NCBI GenBank assembly: GCA_965206025.1
Contig: CBDBIU010000004.1
Location: 1,302,001-1,366,000, forward strand
Direction of reading: 5' to 3'
Length of the DNA: 64,000 nt
Origin: G963668345 sp965206025
GTDB taxonomy: Bacteria; Acidobacteriota; Terriglobia; Bryobacterales; UBA6623
In this document: piece after piece, positions 7,525 through 17,672 of the stretch
Layout of the letters: every line of letters starts with the position of its first letter
Numbering within the stretch: position 1 is the stretch's first letter
Notes under the pieces: generated by a model
The model's input: the letters and a program-made list of their open reading frames with translations, nothing else
Told to the model about the DNA's origin: nothing
Database searches by the model: none
Program-made: the position numbers and the translations under genes

Positions 7525-9537
7525 ATGCAACAACTACCCGAAATCCCCCCATTGGACGTCGTTGTAGGAGTGGCCTCCGCGGGGCTTCTGCTTGCGGCTT
7601 TGGTTTACCTGATTCGCTCGCGGCCCGAGCATTCGCCGATCGAGATCGGCGCTCCCGATCAGGACGGGGAACTGTTTCTGTTTGCTCCGCTGCCCTCCCA
7701 CTACCTCGGGACCCGACTGAGTTTTCTAGGCTCGTTGTTCGTGCACGTGTTTGGCATTGCGCTGATTCCGTGGCTGCAGGTTCTCCACCCGCACAAGCTC
7801 ATGCTGGATCTCGAAAGGCATGATCTGGTCGTGCTGGAGTATCGGATACCTGACGTTCCGCTGGTCTCTCCGGATGACCTGGAAGCAGAAGCCGAACCGG
7901 AAGAGGCGCAACCGGAGAAGGAAGAGCGGCCCGAAGCGGAGCCGCCGGGTTCCCCTCCCCGTCTCGAGACAGAAGAGGCGCGAGACGCCGCCGAACCGCC
8001 GGCCCCCGCCGCGGCCCTAGCCAAGGCCTCTCAAAAGCAAAGGCCTCCCCAGAGGCCTCTACTTACGCACCGGTTCAAGATCGTGCTGCCTAAGATCGCA
8101 ACACGGGACCCGGCGCTCCGAGACATCATCTTGCGGCCGGACTTGGCGCAGGAGTTTCCGGCCGACTACAGCCCGAAACTGCCGCCGGTGATGCAGTGGG
8201 CCGCAGACCCGCGGGAGTTGGAAAACGCTTTGCTTGTCGAGCCGGGCTGGGAGCGACCCGAGGAGCGAAGTCGCTGGGAGCTACCCGAAGCGGAACCCCA
8301 GCTGCGGGCTTCCAACGAACAGCCCGACCTGGCGGATCTACAGATCATCGACAGTCCGGCGCCACCCGAGGACCCGGCACTAGCTGTCCCGCCGGCCGAC
8401 GTCATACCCATTAGCGGAGTGAAGCCGCCCTTCGAACCTATCGAAGAGATCCCTTCGCTGGGGGAGGGATCGAGCTCAACGACGCTAGTTATATTGAGTC
8501 AGAACCCCACGCCGCGGACTCCTTCGTTCTTACTGGAAATGGGGCTGCAGCTCGGTACCCTAACCGACTTGAAGCAAGATCTTCTCGAGGGTCTCACGGG
8601 CACGGACGCTCTGGAGTTGACACCCTCGGACGTCTCGGCGCCCGAGGTTCCTTTGCAGCCGTCTCCTCCGATTGAACTGGCTGAGGCCGACAGCGCTAGC
8701 CCTACTGCCGCTGAGGATACCCCCCCTCAGGAGAGTCAGTCGAACGCCGAGGAGGGGTCCCACAGCGAGTCCGCCATGGAGACCGGATTGGACGATGGAG
8801 TGCTTGGCGGTTTCGGTGAGGCGCCGGGCAGCAAGGAAATCCTCGACGCGTTAGCGGTGCTCAATGCCGGGGTGAATCCTCTATCTTTGCCCACGCCGTT
8901 CGAGGAGACGATGGGAACGGGTGAGAGGACCGAGGAGGGCGCTCGCAGCGCCCAGGCGAGCGGCTCGGTCGGCCCAGGGGAAGGAGACCAGGAAACGTCC
9001 TCGGCCTCAGCGCAAGTGGCGGCGAGCAGGGGATCGCGTCAGGGGCCTCTGAAACCACTCCCCCGGAAGAAGTACGGCATCATCCTCGTTTCGAGCTCTC
9101 AGACAGCGCTTATGGAAGCGCACGGCACCTTGACGGGCAGTCCCATCTACACGGTCTACCTAGACGTGCCGGGGGCTCCTCGCAAATGGATCATGCAGTT
9201 TTGCTTGCCGAACTCAGGCCCGCGACGCCTCAATATCTCGAACGGCGTGATTCGTATCCGCCCCCGCAAGAAAGTTAGCCCTCCGTTCGCTATGCGCATG
9301 CGGCCATTGGCGGCGTCTATGGCCGGCGCCAGCGCCGGCAGCAGGTCGGCTCGGGTGATCATCTACGCCGTCGTTGACGAGGAAGGGATCCTCAAGAACT
9401 TCCGCGTCGTGCATGGGTCCGACCCCGAAACGGATAACGTGATACTAGCCAACCTACGCTCTTGGGAGTTCTTGCCGGCGTTTCGCGGAGACGAGCCGGT
9501 CATCGTGGAAGCCTTGTTCGGGGTTCCGTTGAATTAG
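7525..9537 (+). CDS. TonB-like energy-transducer protein with C-terminal TonB domain
   Basis: A 670-residue protein. Hydrophobic segments at about residues 11-28 and 63-85 anchor it in the inner membrane. A long Pro/Glu/Ala-rich region (about 115-500) would span the periplasm, and the C-terminus resembles the TonB C-terminal domain ('SARVIIYAVVDEEGILKNFR' ... 'ILANLRSWEFLPAF'), which contacts the receptor TonB box. It is far longer than typical TonB (about 240 residues). The ATG at 7525 has no convincing ribosome site, so the start is uncertain. The 457 bp element inserted 32 bases upstream separates the gene from a TATACT sequence at 7016-7021 that could have been its -10 box. It may serve the Oar-like receptor at 346-3216, but that link is inference. 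Confidence 0.7.
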   Translation: MQQLPEIPPLDVVVGVASAGLLLAALVYLIRSRPEHSPIEIGAPDQDGELFLFAPLPSHYLGTRLSFLGSLFVHVFGIALIPWLQVLHPHKLMLDLERHDLVVLEYRIPDVPLVSPDDLEAEAEPEEAQPEKEERPEAEPPGSPPRLETEEARDAAEPPAPAAALAKASQKQRPPQRPLLTHRFKIVLPKIATRDPALRDIILRPDLAQEFPADYSPKLPPVMQWAADPRELENALLVEPGWERPEERSRWELPEAEPQLRASNEQPDLADLQIIDSPAPPEDPALAVPPADVIPISGVKPPFEPIEEIPSLGEGSSSTTLVILSQNPTPRTPSFLLEMGLQLGTLTDLKQDLLEGLTGTDALELTPSDVSAPEVPLQPSPPIELAEADSASPTAAEDTPPQESQSNAEEGSHSESAMETGLDDGVLGGFGEAPGSKEILDALAVLNAGVNPLSLPTPFEETMGTGERTEEGARSAQASGSVGPGEGDQETSSASAQVAASRGSRQGPLKPLPRKKYGIILVSSSQTALMEAHGTLTGSPIYTVYLDVPGAPRKWIMQFCLPNSGPRRLNISNGVIRIRPRKKVSPPFAMRMRPLAASMAGASAGSRSARVIIYAVVDEEGILKNFRVVHGSDPETDNVILANLRSWEFLPAFRGDEPVIVEALFGVPLN

Positions 9538-9891
9538 CGCCTCCGGCGGAAACTCCGACTCAGCCGGCTTCAGTCCGCTCGGCGACAGGCGGACGTGCAT
9601 GGTATGCGGCCTAGAGAGCCGGAGGCAGGCGTTGATCCTACTGGCGCACTTGCTCCAGAGAGACCCGGGGAATACGGGGGTTTCGGGGTCGCGCGATCTC
9701 CTCGCCGTTACCCAAGACCGACCGGCGCGGACGGGTCTTCAGACTCGGATTCAAGTCGCCTGACGGTTGCGCGCCGTGTGATATCCTTGGCAAAGAATCG
9801 CGATTCTTCGTCTCCCGTTCCGATGAAATGCCACCTCTCCGGGCGTGAAACCCCGATCGACAAGCTCTTCGTGATCTATTACCCGCCGACC

Positions 9892-10563
9892 ATGGCGCAC
9901 TACGATTGGGACAAATCGGTTTTCGCCGCGGCCCGAGCCGGTGAAGCATTGCGCCGGACGAGGGATTCCCTAAAATCATTCTATTGGCACTTTGTCGCGG
10001 GCCGGAAGCTGCCTGTCGGCCTAACAGTCGGTGTGATGGGAGTGGTTCTCGGGTACTGGTGGATTCAGAGCATCAGCGCTGAAGGGGTAGACCTCGGCTT
10101 CTTCCGAAAATACGTGGCGCCGCTGATGGCGGCTGTCTTTTTGCTCTCCGGGCTGGGAAGAGTTCGAGCTTTTCTAAAACGTTTGAAACTGTGGAAAACA
10201 CGGGGCCGAAAAACAGTTTCAGACGACCTGAAAGCGATCGAAGATGAGATCGCCAACCTGCCCGAGGACCCGACCGCCGAGCAGGCCGCTTCGTTCCTGC
10301 GGCGGCGCTGTCCGGACGTGATCTCCGAACTGGCTCTTGAGGGCACATATTTTCACGCCGATACTTATTTGGATTTCGTCATGTACCCTCACCTCAAAAA
10401 CCCCCGCCAACGCGACGAGTTGCCCGACAAGCACAGTCTCTACCGCGACGCCTACTATGTCGGCGAACTCGTCTACGATGGGTGGCGCTTGTTCCACCAC
10501 GACACGCGTGATCTCGCGGACCCTCGCTTCGTCGGCAGCGGAGGCAGAAGGGGCGTGATTTAG
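9892..10563 (+). CDS. Small membrane protein of unknown function
   Basis: 223 residues from the ATG at 9892; the frame is open upstream as far as 9595, and an ATG at 9823 is an alternative start. No ribosome site decides between them. Two hydrophobic segments at about residues 42-60 and 70-90 ('LTVGVMGVVLGYWW' and 'YVAPLMAAVFLLSGLGR') suggest a hairpin in the membrane. A basic linker and a soluble C-terminal half follow ('KAIEDEIANLPEDPTAEQAA', 'FLRRRCPDVISELALEG'). I do not recognise the family. The in-frame TAG stop (10561-10563) is formed by the end of a degenerate miniature element. Confidence 0.6.
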   Translation: MAHYDWDKSVFAAARAGEALRRTRDSLKSFYWHFVAGRKLPVGLTVGVMGVVLGYWWIQSISAEGVDLGFFRKYVAPLMAAVFLLSGLGRVRAFLKRLKLWKTRGRKTVSDDLKAIEDEIANLPEDPTAEQAASFLRRRCPDVISELALEGTYFHADTYLDFVMYPHLKNPRQRDELPDKHSLYRDAYYVGELVYDGWRLFHHDTRDLADPRFVGSGGRRGVI

Positions 10564-10689
10564 CCCGCTTTCCCCGCTACCTGACCGCCGAGCACAAGAT
10601 AGCCCACAGGTCCGCCCCCGTGGCCCGCGCAGCCGATTGTCACAGCGTTAGCGCCACCATAAGCGTCCATCAAACTGGGTGGAGGGCTA
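10561..10689. mobile_element. Degenerate family 1 miniature element, copy B
   Basis: It begins TAGCCCGCTTTCCCCGCTAC and continues CTGACCGCCGAGCAC, matching the start of the copy at 50869 base for base over most of 35 bases. A likely right end is GGGCTAG at 10683-10689. Directly after it, 10691-10731 resembles (inverted) an interior segment of the family 2 element at 62103-62143, so remnants of two families abut. 10732-10876 shows nothing else. Confidence 0.5.
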
Positions 10690-10876
10690 GACCCACCGCT
10701 TTTCGTCCCCTTGGGCCGGTCGCGGGCCCATGGATACTAACTTGCCGAACGCTCTGCCTGTTGTTGCCCACGGAAACGTATTTCGGAGACACCTCGAGCG
10801 CGACCCAAAGTGAATTCCTTGCGGAGCCTTCCCGACGGTGGTGTAATAAACGAACACCCACCCAAGGAGCCGCGCC

Positions 10877-11590
10877 ATGAAGCTCGTTCCCACCCTTTTG
10901 CCGGTGCTCGTTCTTGCCGCGCCGCTAGCGGCGACCGACATTGAAAGAATTGCCTATGGGGAGCTAAAAATTACTCCTATCATGCACGGTAGCTTGATGT
11001 TGAAGTTCAGCGGGCAGGTCTGGCACGTCGATCCCTGGAGTCAGGCCAACTATTCAGCTCTGCCCAAGGCGGACGTCATCCTCGTCACCGACATCCATGG
11101 CGACCACTTGGATCCCAAGGCCATCGCCGCAGTCAGGAAAGCCTCGACCGTCATCGTCGCACCCGCGGCCGTAGCCAAGACGGTGACCGAAGCCACGGTG
11201 CTGAACAACGGCGCGAAGACAACCGTCGGTGGGATCGAGATTGAAGCCGTCCCGATGTACAACCTCAAACGCGGGCCGCAACCCGGCAAGCTTTATCACG
11301 ACAAGGGCCGCGGCAACGGCTATGTTCTCAATGTCGGGGGGAAACGAGTATACATTTCCGGGGATACCGAGGCGGTTCCCGAAATGAGGGCGCTCAAGGA
11401 CATCGACATCGCGTTCGTGTGCATGAACCTTCCCTATACCATGCCTCCGGGGGAGGCCGCCGACGGTGTCAGGGCTTTTCGCCCCAAGGTCGTCTACCCC
11501 TACCACTACCGAGGTTCGGACCTCGCCGTATTTGCCGATGCGCTGAAAGACGAAAAGAGGATCGAGGTGCGGCTGAGAGATTGGTATTGA
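10877..11590 (+). CDS. Exported metallo-beta-lactamase-fold hydrolase (UlaG-like)
   Basis: 237 residues with a short signal peptide (residues 1-19, 'LPVLVLAAPLAAT'). The body matches the metallo-beta-lactamase superfamily subgroup of UlaG-like hydrolases: 'HGSLMLKFSGQVWHVDPW', 'VILVTDIHGDHLDPKAI' (the metal-binding D-I-H-G-D-H motif), 'YISGDTEAVPEM' (metal Asp) and 'KVVYPYHYRG' (last metal His). The ATG at 10877 follows AAGGAG at good spacing. The substrate is unknown. The gene stands alone between repeats and the convergent gene at 11861. In 11591-11860 I see nothing certain. Confidence 0.85.
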   Translation: MKLVPTLLPVLVLAAPLAATDIERIAYGELKITPIMHGSLMLKFSGQVWHVDPWSQANYSALPKADVILVTDIHGDHLDPKAIAAVRKASTVIVAPAAVAKTVTEATVLNNGAKTTVGGIEIEAVPMYNLKRGPQPGKLYHDKGRGNGYVLNVGGKRVYISGDTEAVPEMRALKDIDIAFVCMNLPYTMPPGEAADGVRAFRPKVVYPYHYRGSDLAVFADALKDEKRIEVRLRDWY

Positions 11591-11860
11591 CGATCCCGAC
11601 TCGCTCCGCTGTTGTCCGCGCCGCGAAGCTGCTCACCGTGGGCAAGGGCCAGGCCAAGGAGACGTATGAGTGCGACGATCTCTCGGGTCTTTGACGAATG
11701 CTTGGCCGATCAAACCGCTAGTACGGCGGATGTCCCAGTCAGTGTGAAGCTTACGTCGGACGGAACACCATTTTTACTCCACGCAAATCGTTCAGGGTTG
11801 ACAGGCAACGTATCTGCACTCTTGTACGAATCCAACAACTGCACAGGTCCACCGCGCCCT

Positions 11861-13738
11861 CTATCCTCCAACGTCTAACTGTTGACTCGGCTTCAGCACC
11901 ATAACCGGAAGATCTCTAACCTTCAAAGGCGCTCCCAGTTTCCCCCCGACCACAGGCCGGGCGGTGATGCGAGCTACTTTAGGCATCTCCGTGGCGGGCG
12001 CGTCAGCCGCCGTCACCAACACGATGGTCGTTTTCTTGCTCTTGGGGACGAAACGTTCCTTATGGACTTCGGGAAAAGGGAGCCCCGTGTCCGGCTCTAC
12101 ATCGGCGCCGGCCAGCGCTTCGACTCCGCGCGGCAAGCCCTCAATCTTGAGGACGACTTCACCGCCGAAACCTTCCTCTTGGTCGGTGATGATCGTCAGC
12201 TTGCTGGCCTCGCCGGGAACGAGATTCGCCGCGTCTTCTTGTACCTCAATTTTACCGACATGCGGGATCTGGGGTCGAACGAGAACCCGGTATTTGAAGG
12301 CCGGCTCTCCATATCGAGCCGTAATGTCCCGAATCTGTAAAGTGTAGTCGCCTTCTCTCTCAAACGTGTAGATCACTTTGCTCCGGATCATCCTGACCCA
12401 CCTATTCGCACCGTCGTCCATCTTTCGGAAGTAGTTGGTCAGCATCTCCTCGCCGTTGGCGTCAATAACCGATACATGCGGATTGAAAGTGGGCGTAACC
12501 GCCTCGGGGCCCTCGATTTCGAATGCCAACTTTGCCCTAGCCGGGATTCTCAGCTTGAACGTATCCACATCGGCAGGACGTTCGATTGTGCCTTCCAGCA
12601 GAACCGGAAGGGTTACCTCCAATGCCTGGTCCGCAGTTTCGTTGGGCTCTTGTTCGGCCAAGACGCTGTAACCCGCGGGCACCTGAAGCGTATCGGTCCA
12701 TTCGCTCGCAGCCACCCTGCCCGTCGCCGAAGAAGACTTCCCCTGCCCGGAGTCGCGTGCCCCTGGCTTCTCCACAACAGTCCTCGATTGCAGCGCTTGC
12801 AGGCGATCGGATTCGAGCTTTCTCTGAAAAGGGATTTGCAACTTATCGAGCAACGATGGGGGAATGATCTGCTCCTCATACTTCGAAAAATGCCGCGCAT
12901 CGGGGTGGCCCACACAGAGCCGGTAAGCCACGTCCGGCCCGCCAACTCCTTGGAACGATGTGACCGCAACGAAATAGCGCCCTGCTGTGTCGAAAGTGTA
13001 GTTCAAACGAGAATCTTGAGAAAACACCAGATGCTGCGGCCGCTCGGAGTCAAACCAGCTGCTCCCTTCTCGGTAGAGCGTCAACTGGGCCGAGTCATAG
13101 TTATTGAGAGTCGTGTTGGAAACCTCGTGGAAGGTCAACTCCTGCCCCGCGGCCACGTCGAACGAATAGAAATCCCGATCGCCCATCTCCGACATCCTGC
13201 CGGCGATCACCGAAGGAATCTTGAGTTTTTGGGCTTGGGCGGCCTGGTCGTTGTCGTTGCCCGCCTCCAGAATGACGGGCTGGGTGTCGACCACGAACTC
13301 CAAGGCGTTCGAAACACCACGCGGTGTTACCAACCGGAAAGCGTGCTTCCCTCTTTTCGCAGTGGGGTCGACCTTGATCTTCAAGAACGCTAGATGACCG
13401 AGGACAGGTTTTTGCTCGCCCGTCTGCAGATCCGCGGCGCAAGGCCTGACAGCGCATTCGATGTCGAGCTCGATCGATTCGACTCTTTCGACCTGAGCAC
13501 TCGCGCCCGGGTCGGCGAACCAAACTCCGTAGAGGCCTTCAAGTTTCTTCCCCCGGACCTGTGCATCGAAGGCGGTGCCTTGCTGTGCAGCCAAGGGAAA
13601 GACGGATATGGCCTCCGGACCCGTCGTCGGCTCTGCTTTCTTCTGCGCCTCTATTTGGGAATTAAAGCAAAGGAAGAGCGGAAGCGCTAGGACCGCGAGT
13701 ACCCTGCGTGACTTCCAATGTAGGGTAGGGTCGCTCAT
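11861..13738 (-). CDS. Secreted pre-peptidase C-terminal (PPC) domain protein, copy 1
   Basis: 625 residues with an N-terminal signal (about residues 10-31, 'RVLAVLALPLFLCFNSQIEA'). An Ig/IPT-like beta domain ('AISVFPLAAQQGTAFDAQVR') comes first, followed by two PPC-type domains with 'GDRDFYSFDVAAGQELTFHE' (about 180-270) and 'VDTFKLRIPARAKLAFEIEG' (about 400-480), and a C-terminal beta region. Such proteins are usually encoded with DUF1501 and DUF1553 genes in Acidobacteriota and Planctomycetota; their biochemical role is not established. A paralogue of very high identity lies at 53563-55455, with its partner genes. This copy has no partners: resemblance stops at the gene edges. GAGGAGG lies 14 bases before the ATG. 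Confidence 0.8.
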   Translation of the reverse strand: MSDPTLHWKSRRVLAVLALPLFLCFNSQIEAQKKAEPTTGPEAISVFPLAAQQGTAFDAQVRGKKLEGLYGVWFADPGASAQVERVESIELDIECAVRPCAADLQTGEQKPVLGHLAFLKIKVDPTAKRGKHAFRLVTPRGVSNALEFVVDTQPVILEAGNDNDQAAQAQKLKIPSVIAGRMSEMGDRDFYSFDVAAGQELTFHEVSNTTLNNYDSAQLTLYREGSSWFDSERPQHLVFSQDSRLNYTFDTAGRYFVAVTSFQGVGGPDVAYRLCVGHPDARHFSKYEEQIIPPSLLDKLQIPFQRKLESDRLQALQSRTVVEKPGARDSGQGKSSSATGRVAASEWTDTLQVPAGYSVLAEQEPNETADQALEVTLPVLLEGTIERPADVDTFKLRIPARAKLAFEIEGPEAVTPTFNPHVSVIDANGEEMLTNYFRKMDDGANRWVRMIRSKVIYTFEREGDYTLQIRDITARYGEPAFKYRVLVRPQIPHVGKIEVQEDAANLVPGEASKLTIITDQEEGFGGEVVLKIEGLPRGVEALAGADVEPDTGLPFPEVHKERFVPKSKKTTIVLVTAADAPATEMPKVARITARPVVGGKLGAPLKVRDLPVMVLKPSQQLDVGG

Positions 13739-14323
13739 AGACCCAATCTGCCTCCTCGCCGCGTGCTCGCGCCTTAAAATTCCCGCATTAAACCCTTAGC
13801 CAGGATTTCCGATTTGGCTGCTCTGACGGCACGAGTCTACACCCTCACCCGGCGAAGCGCAACCATTTCTCCACCCGGTAGAGGCGGCGGCTGAGGCGGG
13901 ACCGATCGAGCCCCCTTCTTGCCCCTCATGGGGGCTGATCCGCCGCTGCCAAGTCAATTTCGCAGACACCCCTCCGAGCTTCCGTCCTCAGTACTTCTCT
14001 TACCGCCTTCCGTGTTCCTACAACCTCGGCGTCCTCACTTAGCGGTCGAGGGTCGCTCGCGCTGCTCCTTTGGTATTCCGAGCTGCGCCGGGGGTTCCTT
14101 GTGTGCGCGAGCCCCGGTACTGTTGCCACACCGGCGCAGCCCGGAAGTGCGAAAGAGTCCGCATGGCAGACGTGTCTTGTCGCCAGCCTGGGTTCAGAGC
14201 GGCACATGATAGAATTGGTTTGCGCCACCTGCTTTCCGCTGCAAAGAGGGAAAATTAAGTCCCGGCCGGGTACAGCCGGCCGCAAGCGTATTTTGCACCA
14301 GGAAGTAGCTAAAAAGAAGCATC
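13739..14323. other. Intergenic region without a recognised gene
   Basis: 585 bases between the divergent genes at 13738 and 14324. I see no reading frame with recognisable content, no tRNA and no clear promoter. A G+C-rich hairpin (GGCCGG/CCGGCC) lies near 14262-14281. Confidence 0.5.
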
Positions 14324-15112
14324 ATGCCACGGGATTCGAAGGTTACCACGGTGGAATCTTTTGCCCGCCAGTGCCGCGGCCAGATGATTCCGTTGAACAA
14401 GGCCTTCAGCTACTTTTCGGCGCTTCCGTTGGAGGAAGCGGCTCTTCGCAAGCTGCTTTATGAACCGATAGCGGCCGTACCTCCCAAAGTGGGCGACACA
14501 CTCCCAAATCTGGGGTTTGTGCTGGTTCCGTTCTTGGAAAAGCACAAACTGACGGGAGCGGAAGGCGGCCGCAACGGGGGGCAGCGAAAGGCTGGAACGA
14601 CCCCCGGCGTCAGCTTCGATCCCCCCGCGGCGACTCGGCGGCTTTATGCGGCCACCATCGACTTTAATGAACAGGATTTCCTGTTTCTCGCCATCAAGGA
14701 CGAGGAAGTGACGGACTGTCACTACAGCTTGTACGGCGCTTTAGCGACGCTGCTCTCGAACCGCCTCGAACAAGAATCCATCAACGGCTTTCAGGATTTG
14801 GTGCGGGACGAGCTCTCCGCCGAGGCCCACGGTGAAATCGACGAGAGGAGCTGGCGCCTGAAAGAGCAGCTAATCCGGCGCCAGAGTGACCTGACTCGCC
14901 CGACCAAATTGCTGGAAAACTACTGTCGCCAAGCACTCGCGGATACCTTGACGCTTTACCTCCACGGCCTTTGCTGCGATATCGACATCGAGCCGGGTCC
15001 CAGGCAATTGGCGAGCCCTCGCATCCGGCGGCGGCTGGAGTTGCTGCGCCGGGTCCTACCCCCTCCCAAGGGCCGCGCCCTTTTCCCCGAGGAGCTCTCG
15101 AAACAGCGCTGA
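14324..15112 (+). CDS. Conserved-looking cytoplasmic protein of unknown function
   Basis: 262 residues, soluble, without signal or membrane segment, and rich in charged helices at the C-terminus ('LKEQLIRRQSDLTRPTKLLE', 'RIRRRLELLRRVLP'). I do not recognise a family. It lies 48 bases upstream of the DHDPS-like aldolase gene in the same direction, so the two may be co-transcribed. The spaced hydrophobic pattern is consistent with a folded protein rather than a chance frame. The ATG at 14324 is preceded by AAGAAG at 6 bases. Confidence 0.6.
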   Translation: MPRDSKVTTVESFARQCRGQMIPLNKAFSYFSALPLEEAALRKLLYEPIAAVPPKVGDTLPNLGFVLVPFLEKHKLTGAEGGRNGGQRKAGTTPGVSFDPPAATRRLYAATIDFNEQDFLFLAIKDEEVTDCHYSLYGALATLLSNRLEQESINGFQDLVRDELSAEAHGEIDERSWRLKEQLIRRQSDLTRPTKLLENYCRQALADTLTLYLHGLCCDIDIEPGPRQLASPRIRRRLELLRRVLPPPKGRALFPEELSKQR

Positions 15113-15160
15113 AGGGCCGAGTTATCGCGTTCGGCCCTGTCACGAGTCCACCCTCAGCCG

Positions 15161-16240
15161 ATGAGTCGACCGCCGACGCCGCCCAAAGCCGTTCTGGCTC
15201 GCCTACGGAAGGGAACGGTCATTCCCGCGCATCCGCTCGCTTTGAACAGCAGCCGGCAGCTGGACGAGCCAAGGCAGCGGGCGCTCACTCGCTACTACGT
15301 GGCAGCCGGCGCCGGCGGCGTGGCCGTCGGCGTCCACACCACGCAGTTCGCCATTCACGAGCCAAAGGTCGGCCTGCTTCGGCCGGCCTTGGAACTGGCG
15401 GCCGAGACTGCGAGGGACGCCCAGCCGCGAAAGTCAGCTCCGGTCATCCTTGTGGCGGGTATCTGCGGGACCACCCGGCAGGCCGTCGGCGAGGCGCGTC
15501 TGGCGGCGGACTTAGGCTACCACGCCGGGCTGCTCAACCTGGGGAGCCTTCCTCAGGCTTCCCTGTCGAAATTGATCTCTCACGTCAAGGCGGTGGCGGA
15601 AGTGATTCCGGTATTCGGCTTTCATCTTCACCCGTCGTTAGGAGGACGCAACCTGGACCTCGACTTCTGGCGGCGCTGTGTCGAAATCGACAATGTAGTC
15701 GCCATCAAGATCGCGGCGTTTGACCGTTATCAGACCCTGGACGTGATGCGGGCCGTCGTCGAAGCGGGACGCGAGCGAAACATCGCTCTCTATACCGGGA
15801 ACGATGACAACATCCTCATGGATCTGCTCACGCCCTTTCGGTTCTCCCAAGACCGCAACAGCAAAACCGTTCGCATTGTCGGCGGCCTGCTGGGCCACTG
15901 GGCGGTCTGGACCCGTCGAGCGGTCCTTCAACTGGCGGAGTGCCATCGCGTCATCGACGAGCAAAGATTGCCCATTCCGCAGCCTCTGGCTACGCTGGCC
16001 GCCCAGGTGACCGACGTCAACAGCGCGCTGTTCGACGCCGCCCACGGCTTTCGAGGCGCCATCCCCGGCATTCATGAGGTTCTGCGCCGCCAGGGGCTGC
16101 TACAGGGGCGATGGTGCCTAGATCCGAAACAGGCGCTCTCCCCGGGACAGATACGGCAGATTGACCGCATCTACGCCGCCTATCCTCACCTGAACGACGA
16201 CGCTTTCGTAGCCGCTAACCTGGATGACTGGTTGCGATAG
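15161..16240 (+). CDS. Dihydrodipicolinate synthase (DHDPS)-family aldolase
   Basis: 359 residues of a class I aldolase (TIM-barrel, DHDPS/N-acetylneuraminate lyase superfamily). 'GTVIPAHPLALNSSRQLDE' and 'AGAGGVAVGVHTTQFAIHE' match the first strands. The probable Schiff-base Lys is K183 in 'DNVVAIKIAAFDRYQ', followed by 'IALYTGNDDNILMDLL'. It is longer than DapA (about 290), with a C-terminal extension of about 60 residues ('GAIPGIHEVLRRQGLLQGRW'). That makes lysine biosynthesis less likely than a catabolic aldolase role; the substrate is not known. It follows the unknown protein at 14324-15112 by 48 bases. Confidence 0.8.
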   Translation: MSRPPTPPKAVLARLRKGTVIPAHPLALNSSRQLDEPRQRALTRYYVAAGAGGVAVGVHTTQFAIHEPKVGLLRPALELAAETARDAQPRKSAPVILVAGICGTTRQAVGEARLAADLGYHAGLLNLGSLPQASLSKLISHVKAVAEVIPVFGFHLHPSLGGRNLDLDFWRRCVEIDNVVAIKIAAFDRYQTLDVMRAVVEAGRERNIALYTGNDDNILMDLLTPFRFSQDRNSKTVRIVGGLLGHWAVWTRRAVLQLAECHRVIDEQRLPIPQPLATLAAQVTDVNSALFDAAHGFRGAIPGIHEVLRRQGLLQGRWCLDPKQALSPGQIRQIDRIYAAYPHLNDDAFVAANLDDWLR

Positions 16241-16404
16241 TCGGCGGTAACGGCCGTTCGTGTCGAAGCGATCAACGCCGCCGCCGGCGGCAACGCTGCC
16301 TGGGGCCACGGTGTGCAAGTGCGATCGCGTCCTTCCCAGGAGGGAATCTCGCTCCTCTGATAGAATCAAGGGTTCTTTTTCAAGGCGGCCAAGACTAGGA
16401 ATCC

Positions 16405-17613
<1,209 letters not shown>

Positions 17614-17672
17614 CCGCCGCTGGGTCGGAATGACCGGCAGGGTTGTGCGCCGCCCCGAGTTCGAGACCACCT

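Noticed and set aside
11612..11878. Frame reading 'VSVKLTSDGTPFLLHANRSG' between the metallo-hydrolase and PPC copy 1
   Set aside because: It resembles a surface-protein scrap, but has no usable start and overlaps the convergent gene end.
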